A DNA stretch of 6,988 bases. Source: Acidobacteriota bacterium (GTDB taxonomy: Bacteria; Acidobacteriota; Blastocatellia; Pyrinomonadales; Pyrinomonadaceae). Both the position numbers and the translations under genes were made by a program. Of this stretch, positions 1 to 6,988 are shown in pieces; positions within the stretch are counted from its first letter, which is position 1, and each line of letters starts with the position of its first letter. The notes beneath the pieces are model-generated. The model searched no databases, was not told where the DNA came from, and worked only from the letters and a program-made list of their open reading frames with translations. The stretch covers positions 1 through 6,988 of the forward strand of contig JAIVGV010000372.1 of assembly GCA_020201365.1 (NCBI GenBank), written 5' to 3'.

Positions 1-27
1 GGGGGCGCGCTCCGGGCTCGCGCCGCC

Positions 28-48
28 GGACGCCCGCGCGTCCTGTTT
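28..48 (+). terminator. GC hairpin upstream of gvpA, possible terminator of an upstream gene
   Basis: A perfect 6-bp stem (GGACGC at 28-33 pairing with GCGTCC at 38-43) encloses a 4-base loop and is followed by TGTTT. This resembles a short intrinsic terminator for a gene left of the window, but the T-run is interrupted. It could equally be a leader structure of the gvpA transcript. No upstream coding end is visible to decide. Confidence 0.3.
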
Positions 49-64
49 GGTCGATCTTAACTGC

Positions 65-74
65 GGAGAGAGGA
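65..74 (+). promoter_or_regulatory. Ribosome binding site of gvpA
   Basis: The purine run GGAGAGAGGA ends 10 bases before the ATG at 85. It is the best Shine-Dalgarno match among the genes here and fixes the gvpA start. It fits a structural protein that must be made in large amounts. Confidence 0.65.
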
Positions 75-84
75 CTCAAAGCAC

Positions 85-378
85 ATGGCTGTTGAAAGAG
101 CGCCAGGCGGAACCAGTCTCATCGACGTGCTGGATCGCGTGCTCGACAAGGGCATCGTCATCGACGCGTGGGTGCGCATCTCGCTCGTCGGCATCGATCT
201 GATCACGATTGAGGCGCGCGTCGTCGTCGCCTCCATCGACACCTACTTGAAGTACGCCGAGGCGGTCGGTCTGACTCCAGCCGTCTCGCGCCCGGCGCTG
301 ACGCCCGGCGCGGCTGATACGTTCGAGGAAGAGACGACGCCGCGACGCCGCGCGACCACCGATCTCGACCGCGTCTGA
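85..378 (+). CDS. gvpA: Gas vesicle structural protein GvpA (GvpA/GvpJ family)
   Basis: This is the small hydrophobic protein whose ordered ribs form the wall of gas vesicles, the hollow protein nanostructures that give buoyancy. Residues 11-63 carry the family core almost unaltered: an N-terminal amphipathic helix (SLIDVLDRVLDKG), the beta-strand pair around IVIDAWVRISLVGIDLITIEARVVV, and the closing helix ASIDTYLKYAEAVGL. GvpA proper is typically about 70 residues; this one has 97 because of a charged, Pro/Thr-rich tail from about residue 66 (acidic EEE followed by RRR). The start is supported by a strong ribosome binding site. GvpJ and GvpM are paralogues with the same fold, but the core here looks closer to GvpA. 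No other gvp gene (gvpF, gvpN, gvpK, gvpL) lies downstream; any partners would be left of the window. The tail may be solvent-exposed or bind an accessory protein, which is inference. Confidence 0.93.
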   Translation: MAVERAPGGTSLIDVLDRVLDKGIVIDAWVRISLVGIDLITIEARVVVASIDTYLKYAEAVGLTPAVSRPALTPGAADTFEEETTPRRRATTDLDRV

Positions 379-396
379 AGTCGGGGCGGTGCGTCC

Positions 397-422
397 GCGG
401 TTCGGGCGCGCGGTTCGGGCGC
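397..422 (+). repeat. Perfect 13-bp tandem duplication after gvpA
   Basis: GCGGTTCGGGCGC occurs twice back to back (397-409 and 410-422) with no mismatch, 18 bases after the gvpA stop codon. The second copy also forms the left arm of the hairpin described next. A replication-slippage duplication in a GC-rich spacer is the simplest explanation. Confidence 0.8.
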
Positions 423-437
423 ACACGCGCCGCGAAC
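413..437 (+). terminator. Stable hairpin in the gvpA 3' region, possible terminator or mRNA-stabilising stem
   Basis: GTTCGGGCGC (413-422) pairs with GCGCCGCGAAC (427-437) around the tetraloop ACAC, giving ten base pairs with one bulged G at 432. There is no T-run behind it; the following bases are G/C-rich, so it is not a canonical intrinsic terminator. It could slow transcription, protect the gvpA message from 3' decay, or help separate gvpA expression from the kinase gene that starts at 492. Confidence 0.35.
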
Positions 438-491
438 GCGCCCGCCGCGCCGCCCGCCGACCGTTCCTAGTCCGCCCGTCTGCCGTCTGTC

Positions 492-2684
492 ATGGCGAAC
501 GTCCCGTCACAACTCACGCCGACGCACCTGCCGCCCCCGTCGGAGGAAGAGGCGCTCGACGAGCGCCTGCGCCAGTACGACTTCTTCTTGGAGACGACGA
601 CGCAGATGCTGGCGACGCCGCGCCTGCACGAGCGGCTGCTGCTCGCGGCGGAGGCGGTCGTCTCGGGGCTCGGCTATCCGCAGTCCGCCATCGCGATGGT
701 GGACGAGCGCAGCGCGACCTTGCGCGTGCGCGCGACGGCGGGCTTCGCCGAGGGCGGCGACCCGGCGCGCGTGATGCCGCTCGATTCGGGCGCGGCGTGC
801 GTGGCGGTGGTGCACGAAGGCAGGCCCGTCTGGGTCTCCCTGCGGGACGACGAAGCCTCGTGCGCGCTCCTCGGCGGGATGGGCTGGGGGCAGGACGTGC
901 TGGCGCTGCCGCTCTTCGGCTTGCAGGAGGCTTCGCCCAAGCGCGCGTGGGAGCTGGCGCTCAAGCCGGGCTTCGCCGACAGCTCGCTCGGGCTCGAGCG
1001 CTCCTCCTGCCTCGGCGTGCTCTACGTCGGCGCGCGCGCCGAGGCGGTTGACGCCTTCGCCCACAGGTTCCTCGTGCGGCTCTCCGAACGTTTCGGCTTG
1101 ATCCTCTCGCACGGCATCCAGCACGAGCGGCTCAGGGCGAGCGTCGAGAAGTTGCAGCGCGAGCGGCAGTGGGTCGAGTCGATCATGAAGTCGGTCGCCG
1201 ACCCGATCGTGCTCACCAACCTCGACAACGAAATCCTGTTGCAGAACCGGCGCGCCGAAGAGCTGTTCAGCGGCTCGAACGACGCGGGCGAGGGCAAGCG
1301 GCGCGCGCTGAAGATGAACGACCTGCTCTTCTCCGCCTACCTGTCGAGCGCCGCCGTCTCGTCGTCCGCGGTCGTGCAGCGCGACATCACGCTCGTCGAC
1401 CCGATAGAGGGCTCGGACATCCACTTCGAGGTCATCTCCACGCCCGCCCTGAACGCGCGCGGCGAGCGCCTCGGGCTCGTCTCGATCTTCCGCGACGTGA
1501 CCGACCTGCGCGAGGCGAACGAGGAGCTGGCGCGCAACTTCCAGAAGCTCCAGCAGGCGGAAGCCGAGGCGCGGCGCGAGCGCGACCGCCTCGATCTGAT
1601 CATCGAGAACGTCGGTCACCCGGTCGTCGTCTGCGACGCGAGCGGCAACTTCATCCTCTTCAACCGCCGCGCCGAGCTGCTCTTCCAGCAGGACGAAGCC
1701 CCGACGGCGGGCGCGGCGACCGCCGTGCGCGCCAACTCCGTCAAGCTCACCTCGTTCATCTCCGCGCTCGCCTCCGCGTCGGAGACCGACCGGCAGGCGG
1801 AGATCGAGCTGATCGATCCCGAGACGGGGCGCGGGCTGCCGATGGAGATCACGGCGGGCGAGGTCTTGGACGCGAAGGGGCAGGTGACGGCCGTCGTCTC
1901 CGTGCTGCACGACCTGACGGAGATACGCGAGCTGGAGAGGCGGCGCGTCGAGCAGCAGCTCTTCGAGTCGGAGAAGCTGGCGGCGGTCGGTCGCCTCGCC
2001 GCGTCCATCGCGCACGAGGTCAACAACCCGCTCGAGGCGATCAAGAACTCGCTCTACCTGATGGAGACGACGCGCGAGGCGGAGAAGAACGCGCGGTTTT
2101 TGGAGATCGCGCGCAAGGAGACCGAGCGCGTCTCGCACATCATCCGGCAGATGCTCGGCTTCGCGCGCCGCTCCGGCGAGGTCGAGTGGGTGGACGCCAA
2201 CCAGTTGCTCGAAGAGACGCTCGTGCTCGTCGAGAAGAAGTTGAAGCAGTCGGGCGTGCGCAGCGTGCGCGAGTTAGACCCGCGCCTGCCGCGCGTGCGC
2301 GCGCGCGCCGATCAGCTCCGGCAGGTCTTCCTCAACCTGATCCTCAACGCGCAGCAAGCCATCCGCGGCGGCGGCGAAATCCGCGTCTCGACCGCGCGCT
2401 ACGAGCAGGCGATCCAGCCCTCCGTCGTCGTGCAGATCAGCGACACGGGCGTCGGCATCGGCGCCGAGGAGATGGCGCACATCTTCGAGCCCTTCTACTC
2501 GACGCGGAAGAAGGGGACGGGCTTGGGGCTGTGGGTGACGCACGACATCGTCCGCCAGCACGGCGGGCGCATCGAGGTGACGAGCGAGAAGGGGCGCGGC
2601 ACGACCTTCCAGATCATCCTGCTCGTAGATTCGCCGAAGCTCGAAGAGGGCGGCGAAGACAAGGACGCCCGCGCCCTTTCCTAA
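492..2684 (+). CDS. Soluble sensor histidine kinase, GAF-PAS-PAS-HisKA-HATPase
   Basis: A cytoplasmic two-component sensor kinase of 730 residues with no signal peptide or membrane segment. Domains in order: a GAF-like sensor at about 25-210, which seems to carry a charged insertion near 145-172 before its last strand (CLGVLYVG); PAS 1 at about 222-340; a short coiled coil at 340-368; PAS 2 at about 368-480; a HisKA dimerisation domain with phospho-acceptor H508 in AHEVNNPLEAI; and an HATPase domain. The HATPase shows the N box (N615, N619), G1 box DTGVGI (651-656), F box (IFEPFYSTRKKGTGLG, F665-F668) and G2 box GTGLGL (675-680), so it should be active. The H-box and ATP-lid style resembles NtrB-type kinases. 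No heme or flavin ligand can be assigned with confidence, so the signal is unknown. An in-frame TAG at 468-470 with no ATG, GTG or TTG after it makes ATG 492 the only good start, although no Shine-Dalgarno precedes it. A receiver is absent; the gene 3 bp downstream encodes two. Confidence 0.93.
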   Translation: MANVPSQLTPTHLPPPSEEEALDERLRQYDFFLETTTQMLATPRLHERLLLAAEAVVSGLGYPQSAIAMVDERSATLRVRATAGFAEGGDPARVMPLDSGAACVAVVHEGRPVWVSLRDDEASCALLGGMGWGQDVLALPLFGLQEASPKRAWELALKPGFADSSLGLERSSCLGVLYVGARAEAVDAFAHRFLVRLSERFGLILSHGIQHERLRASVEKLQRERQWVESIMKSVADPIVLTNLDNEILLQNRRAEELFSGSNDAGEGKRRALKMNDLLFSAYLSSAAVSSSAVVQRDITLVDPIEGSDIHFEVISTPALNARGERLGLVSIFRDVTDLREANEELARNFQKLQQAEAEARRERDRLDLIIENVGHPVVVCDASGNFILFNRRAELLFQQDEAPTAGAATAVRANSVKLTSFISALASASETDRQAEIELIDPETGRGLPMEITAGEVLDAKGQVTAVVSVLHDLTEIRELERRRVEQQLFESEKLAAVGRLAASIAHEVNNPLEAIKNSLYLMETTREAEKNARFLEIARKETERVSHIIRQMLGFARRSGEVEWVDANQLLEETLVLVEKKLKQSGVRSVRELDPRLPRVRARADQLRQVFLNLILNAQQAIRGGGEIRVSTARYEQAIQPSVVVQISDTGVGIGAEEMAHIFEPFYSTRKKGTGLGLWVTHDIVRQHGGRIEVTSEKGRGTTFQIILLVDSPKLEEGGEDKDARALS

Positions 2685-2687
2685 GTC

Positions 2688-4334
<1,647 letters not shown>

Positions 4335-4392
4335 CGAAAACACGCGCCGGCATCCGCGCGCACGAGTCTGCCCGGAATCTTCCCCAGCCCTC

Positions 4393-4440
4393 CGTTTAGT
4401 AAAAATGTGAAGGCGTTTAGAAAAATATCTGAGGGTTTAC
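4393..4440 (+). promoter_or_regulatory. Three phased GTTTA boxes, candidate operator/promoter region
   Basis: GTTTAG, GTTTAG and GTTTAC begin at 4394, 4415 and 4435, so their spacing is 21 and 20 bases, about two turns of B-DNA each. The first two are followed by an A-run (TAAAAAT and AAAAAT) and form an imperfect 21-bp direct repeat. Same-face direct repeats of this kind are typical of regulator binding sites. The A-rich segments could also act as an UP-like or bent element. Function is inferred; no regulator is identified. Confidence 0.35.
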
Positions 4441-4550
4441 AGCGACCGAGACGTGAATCTGTCATCCGCGTAACACCTCTACTCACCTCCCAAACGCGCA
4501 AGAAAGTGCAAGCGGGCGCGGCTCATCTGATCAATCATGAAGTTACGAAT

Positions 4551-4557
4551 GGGGGAA
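4551..4557 (+). promoter_or_regulatory. Ribosome binding site deciding the start at 4565
   Basis: GGGGGAA sits 7 bases before the ATG at 4565. It supports that start for the 185-residue protein rather than an internal methionine at residues 31-32, where the conserved domain begins. Confidence 0.45.
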
Positions 4558-4564
4558 TCCGGCG

Positions 4565-5122
4565 ATGGCTGACGCCCCGCAGGCGAATGCCGAATCGAGC
4601 GCGCGCCCGCGCGGCCTCGTCGCCGCCGGGGCTGCCGCGGATCGCGCCGACGAGATGATGCTCTTCGGGCAGTTCGTCGGCGACTGGGACGTTGACTTCA
4701 CCGTCCACAGCGCGGACGGCACGCGGCAGACGGAGCAGGCGGAGTGGCACTTCGGCTGGGTGCTCGAAGGGCGCGCGATTCAAGACGTGTGGATCGTCCC
4801 GCGCCGCTCAAAGCGCGACAAGCCGAGCGCGGTCGAGAGCGACTACGGCACGACCATCCGCTTCTACGATCCGGCGATGAACGCCTGGCGCGTCGTTTAC
4901 GTTAGCCCGCAGCACGGCGACTTGCTAACATTCGTCGCGCGCCAGGTCGGCGACGAGATCGTGCTCGAAGGTCACGACCCCGACGGCTCGCCGATGCGTT
5001 GGATCTTCTCGGAGATTGAAAGCAACTCCTTCCGCTGGCGGCGCGTCGTCTCCGCGGACGGCGGGAAGACCTGGCGGCTGCACAAGGAGATGTCCGTTTG
5101 CCGCGCCGATACGTCGCCGTAG
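4565..5122 (+). CDS. DUF1579-like predicted beta-barrel protein of unknown function
   Basis: A 185-residue protein without signal peptide or membrane segment. The first 30 residues are low-complexity and Ala-rich, and the folded part starts near MMLFGQFVGDWDVDF. From there the protein reads as a chain of short beta strands with repeated aromatic/charged alternation: WHFGWVLEGRAIQDVW (61-76), TTIRFYDPAMNAWRVVYVSP (96-115), the Asp/Gly-rich turn near 136-143 and MRWIFSEIESNSFRWRR (144-160), ending in DGGKTWRLHKEMSVCR. A leading FxGxWD-type motif, a [LF]xGRAIQDVW strand and a YDP motif are typical of the DUF1579 and lipocalin-like barrel proteins. Those families are mostly uncharacterised, so no ligand or reaction is assigned. 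Such genes often sit with small acetyltransferase and DinB genes, as here. It starts 230 bp after the kinase gene and is probably transcribed separately from it. Family assignment is by motif impression only. Confidence 0.75.
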   Translation: MADAPQANAESSARPRGLVAAGAAADRADEMMLFGQFVGDWDVDFTVHSADGTRQTEQAEWHFGWVLEGRAIQDVWIVPRRSKRDKPSAVESDYGTTIRFYDPAMNAWRVVYVSPQHGDLLTFVARQVGDEIVLEGHDPDGSPMRWIFSEIESNSFRWRRVVSADGGKTWRLHKEMSVCRADTSP

Positions 5123-5133
5123 CTCTATCGAGC

Positions 5134-5150
5134 GAGTGGGAGCGCCACTC
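5134..5150 (+). terminator. Small hairpin between the barrel-protein gene and the acetyltransferase gene
   Basis: GAGTGG (5134-5139) and CCACTC (5145-5150) form a perfect 6-bp stem with loop GAGCG, followed by TTGCCTTGCGTT. The stem is short and the T-tract is broken, so termination would be weak at best; attenuation or chance are alternatives. Confidence 0.25.
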
Positions 5151-5192
5151 TTGCCTTGCGTTCGTTGCCGCCCCGCCGTCAGTATTTCGCTC

Positions 5193-5714
5193 ATGGCCGA
5201 AGACTCGAAGGGCGGCGGCGCGGCGACGGTAAACGTCCGGCTCGCCGTCGCGTCGGACGCGCACGCGCTTGCGCGGCTTCGTTATGATTTTCGCGCGGGG
5301 CGCGGCGCGGCGGGCGAGGGCGAGCCGGAGTTCGTCGCGCGTTGCCGACGCTGGATGGGGGAGCGGCTGCGCGAGGGTGTCGCTTGGCGCTGTTGGGTGG
5401 CGAAGCGGGACGGCGAGTTGGTCGGCAACCTCTGGGCGCAGCTCGTCGAAAAAATCCCGAACCCGTCGGTCGAGCCCGAACGCCACGCCTACGTCACGAA
5501 CTTCTACGTCCGCGAAGGCGAGCGCGGCGGCGGCACTGGCTCGCGGCTGCTCACGGCTGCGCTCGACTGGTGTCGGGCGAGCGGCGTGCACGCTGTCATC
5601 CTCTGGCCCACCGAGCGCAGTCGCACGCTGTACCTGCGGCACGGCTTCGCGGTGCGCGAAGACTTGCTGGAGTTGATCGTCGGCGAGACCGGAGACGACA
5701 AGCGATGCAAGTAG
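5193..5714 (+). CDS. GNAT-family N-acetyltransferase
   Basis: A 173-residue cytosolic acyltransferase that should transfer an acetyl group from acetyl-CoA to an amine; the substrate is unknown. The start of the fold is NVRLAVASDAHALARLRYDF (14-33). The central strands CWVAKRDGELVGNLWAQLV (67-85) precede motif A, AYVTNFYVREGERGGGTGSRLL, with the pyrophosphate-binding loop RGGGTG at 111-116 (pattern R/Q-x-x-G-x-G/A). The motif B region follows as ALDWCRASGVHAVILWPT and SRTLYLRHGF (143-152), the last being the usual Y-x-x-x-GF element. The frame is open upstream to 5016, but that stretch overlaps the previous gene and has an Arg/Cys-rich composition unlike a protein fold, so ATG 5193, just before the domain, is preferred. 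No good Shine-Dalgarno precedes it. Its end overlaps the DinB-like gene by 10 bp, which indicates coupled translation. Confidence 0.88.
   Translation: MAEDSKGGGAATVNVRLAVASDAHALARLRYDFRAGRGAAGEGEPEFVARCRRWMGERLREGVAWRCWVAKRDGELVGNLWAQLVEKIPNPSVEPERHAYVTNFYVREGERGGGTGSRLLTAALDWCRASGVHAVILWPTERSRTLYLRHGFAVREDLLELIVGETGDDKRCK
5691..5695 (+). promoter_or_regulatory. Ribosome binding site of the DinB-like gene inside the acetyltransferase gene
   Basis: GGAGA lies 9 bases upstream of the ATG at 5705, within the last codons of the acetyltransferase gene. It selects 5705 over the longer open frame that extends upstream from this gene. Confidence 0.5.
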
Positions 5715-6166
5715 TAGCCGAGTTGGCGGGGCAACTAAGAAAAGCCCACGAGGGCGGCGCTTGGCACGGCCCGTCTCTGTTCGAAGCTCTCGCCGAGACT
5801 TCCGCCCGCGAAGCTGGCGCGCGCCCCCTGCGCGGCGCGCACAGCGTGTGGGAGATCGTGCTCCACATCGCGGCGTGGGACGATCTCTGCGTGCGCCGTC
5901 TCGAAGGGCACCCGGCAGACGTGCCCGAAGAGGGCGACTGGCCCCCCGTCGCAGAGACGACCCAAGAGGCTTGGGAGCGCGCGCTGGCGAAAGTGAACGG
6001 CGCGCAGGAAAGGTTGTTGCGAGCCGTCGCCGCCTTGCCGGATTCGCGGCTGCAAGAGAAAGTCGTCGGCAAAGACTACTCCGTGGGCTTCATGCTCTTC
6101 GGCGTCCTCCAGCACAACGTCTATCACACCGGACAGATCGCGCTGCTGAGGAAGGCGCAGACCTAG
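5705..6166 (+). CDS. DinB-like metal-binding four-helix protein
   Basis: A 153-residue protein of the DinB/YfiT-like superfamily, four-helix bundles that usually hold a divalent metal through three histidines. Members include thiol-dependent S-transferases (such as bacillithiol and mycothiol transferases) and many uncharacterised stress proteins. The three ligands are visible: H54 in SVWEIVLHIAAWDD, and H137 and H141 in VLQHNVYHTGQIALLRKA (the H-x-x-x-H-x-G-Q-I signature at the start of the last helix). The length matches the family's usual 150-170 residues. No secretion signal is present. The ATG overlaps the end of the acetyltransferase gene by 10 bp in another frame, so the two proteins are almost certainly co-translated. 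The substrate cannot be read from the sequence; detoxification by thiol transfer is a family-level guess. The name DinB here refers to the DNA-damage-inducible Bacillus family, not to DNA polymerase IV. Confidence 0.9.
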   Translation: MQVVAELAGQLRKAHEGGAWHGPSLFEALAETSAREAGARPLRGAHSVWEIVLHIAAWDDLCVRRLEGHPADVPEEGDWPPVAETTQEAWERALAKVNGAQERLLRAVAALPDSRLQEKVVGKDYSVGFMLFGVLQHNVYHTGQIALLRKAQT

Positions 6167-6188
6167 CTCGCAGAGGTAAAAGCAGAAG

Positions 6189-6988
6189 ATGTCCAGGACA
6201 CTCAAGCTGTGGCTCGTCGCGCTGCTGCTCCTGACGGCGAACCTCACCTCTCCCGCGCGCGCACAGGACTCTGAGCCGAAGCGCCTCCCCACGGGGCTGC
6301 GCCTCGACCCGACGGGCGACCCCATCACGCTCGGCAGCCTGCCGCTCGCCATGCTGCCCGCGCCCGGCGGCGAGAAACTGATCGTCAGTCTCGGCGGCTG
6401 GCGCGAGCAGGGCGTCCAGGTAGTTGTTCTCAAGACGCGCCGCGGCGAGATGCCGCAACTAGAGATCATGCACCTGCCCGCGGATCACACGGCGGGCGCG
6501 CTGCCCGGCTTGTGCACCCCGCGCGCCTGCATGGCTGACAACGATCTCGCGCTCGGTCGGATCGTCGAGGCGCTCTCTCATTCGCCTTTCTGGAAAGACA
6601 CCGTCGTCTTCGTCCTCGAAGACGACGCGCAGGCCGGACCCGATCACTTCGACTCGCACCGCTCGCCGCTGCTCGTCGTCTCCGCCTACAAGCGCCCCGG
6701 CACCGTCAGCCGCTTCGCCAACACGACCGACGTGCTCGCCGCCATCGAAGACATGCTCGGCATGGGCAGGCTCTCGCAGTTCGACTACTTCAGCCGCCCG
6801 CTCGCGGACGTTTTCGCGGCGACGCCCGACCTCACGCCTTACACCGCAATCAAGCCCGCGCAGTCGCTCGACGAGTTGAACCCGCCGAAGGGCGCGGGCG
6901 CGGAGGAGTCGAAGGCTTTCGACCTGAGCGCGCCCGACCGGGTTGACGACGCCGCGTTCAACCGCGTCCTCTGGAAGATGATCAAGGG
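6189..6988 (+). CDS. Internally deleted YncE-propeller/phosphoesterase fusion protein (3' end beyond window)
   Basis: 266 complete codons are visible and the frame is still open at the edge. Residues 1-25 form a Sec signal peptide (basic MSRTLK, hydrophobic WLVALLLLTANL, cleavage after ARA). Residues 33-81 match the first blade of the YVTN/YncE beta-propeller that opens this protein class (TGLRLDPTGDPITLGSLPLA, then EKLIVSLGGWREQGVQVV). At about residues 80-88 the sequence jumps into the C-terminal part of the alkaline-phosphatase-like phosphoesterase domain: EMPQLEIMHLPADHTAG, DNDLALGRIVEALSHSPFWKD, and the metal-ligand segment EDDAQAGPDHFDSHR (144-158; D145/D146, D152, H153, H157). The full-length family has a seven-blade propeller and a complete esterase domain, some 750-900 residues, so most of the propeller and the N-terminal catalytic half with its nucleophile are absent. 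The protein is therefore probably not an active esterase. ATG 6189 follows AGAGG at 6172-6176 by 12 bases. Either a genuine in-frame deletion or an assembly error could explain it. Confidence 0.8.
   Translation, partial: MSRTLKLWLVALLLLTANLTSPARAQDSEPKRLPTGLRLDPTGDPITLGSLPLAMLPAPGGEKLIVSLGGWREQGVQVVVLKTRRGEMPQLEIMHLPADHTAGALPGLCTPRACMADNDLALGRIVEALSHSPFWKDTVVFVLEDDAQAGPDHFDSHRSPLLVVSAYKRPGTVSRFANTTDVLAAIEDMLGMGRLSQFDYFSRPLADVFAATPDLTPYTAIKPAQSLDELNPPKGAGAEESKAFDLSAPDRVDDAAFNRVLWKMIK

Larger units (their letters stand above)
4335..4564 (+). other. Intergenic region, relatively A/T-rich
   Basis: A 230-bp gap between the hybrid kinase and the next gene, and the longest in the window. Its middle (about 4390-4510) is clearly richer in A and T than the flanking coding DNA. 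I see no convincing intrinsic terminator after 4334 and no tRNA or recognised structured RNA. It holds the GTTTA boxes listed separately and probably the promoter for the downstream genes, although no clean -35/-10 pair can be named. Confidence 0.6.

Noticed and set aside
507..2138. A 543-codon open frame on the minus strand opposite the first kinase gene
   Set aside because: Its translation is Arg/Leu/His/Asp-rich low complexity with no domain, as expected from the complement of GC-biased codons. The + strand frame has full kinase motifs.
4335..4380. Possible terminator after the hybrid kinase gene (CGCG-rich dyad near 4346-4363)
   Set aside because: The only pairing is a 4-base self-complementary CGCG stem with no T-run, too weak to call.
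4407..4658. A GTG-started 83-codon frame in the intergenic region running into the barrel-protein gene
   Set aside because: It has no Shine-Dalgarno, a composition rich in Arg, and overlaps the start of a better-supported gene by almost 100 bases.
5016..5192. N-terminal extension of the acetyltransferase in the same frame
   Set aside because: It overlaps the preceding gene by more than 100 bases, is Arg/Cys/Pro-rich, and the GNAT fold begins only after the ATG at 5193.
5735..6469. A 244-codon minus-strand frame opposite the DinB-like gene and the start of the secreted protein
   Set aside because: No domain is recognisable, while the + strand shows the metal-binding histidines and a signal peptide.

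Overview
This is a high-GC, gene-dense bacterial window in which every supportable gene lies on the + strand. The codons are strongly G/C-ending, so long antisense shadow frames are common. Soluble multi-domain histidine kinases, a DinB-type protein and a YncE-propeller/phosphoesterase gene are a mix I associate with soil Acidobacteriota (Blastocatellia-like). That placement is an inference from gene content; no rRNA or marker gene is present.

Layout. (1) 1-491: a short leader with a GC hairpin, then a complete gvpA-type gas vesicle structural gene, followed by a GC-rich spacer holding a perfect 13-bp tandem duplication and a stable hairpin. (2) 492-4334: two signalling genes only 3 bp apart, a soluble GAF-PAS-PAS histidine kinase and a REC-HisKA-HATPase-REC hybrid kinase. 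Both retain all catalytic and phospho-acceptor residues and neither has a DNA-binding output domain. (3) 4335-4564: a 230-bp, comparatively A/T-rich intergenic region with three GTTTA boxes about two helical turns apart. (4) 4565-6166: a small predicted beta-barrel protein of DUF1579-like character, a GNAT acetyltransferase and a DinB-like metal-binding protein; the last two overlap by 10 bp. (5) 6189 to the window end: a secreted protein that joins the first blade of a YncE/YVTN propeller directly to the C-terminal third of a phosphoesterase. The rest of the propeller and the N-terminal catalytic half are missing, although the frame stays open.

How they may work together. The two kinases look like a cytoplasmic phosphorelay: the first kinase lacks a receiver and the second offers two. 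Their position behind gvpA makes a link to buoyancy control conceivable, but nothing in the sequence proves it. The downstream small genes look like ordinary stress, detoxification or metabolic accessory genes. I found no RNA gene, insertion sequence, CRISPR array or clear mobile element. The strongest anomaly is the in-frame internally deleted phosphoesterase fusion at the right edge.
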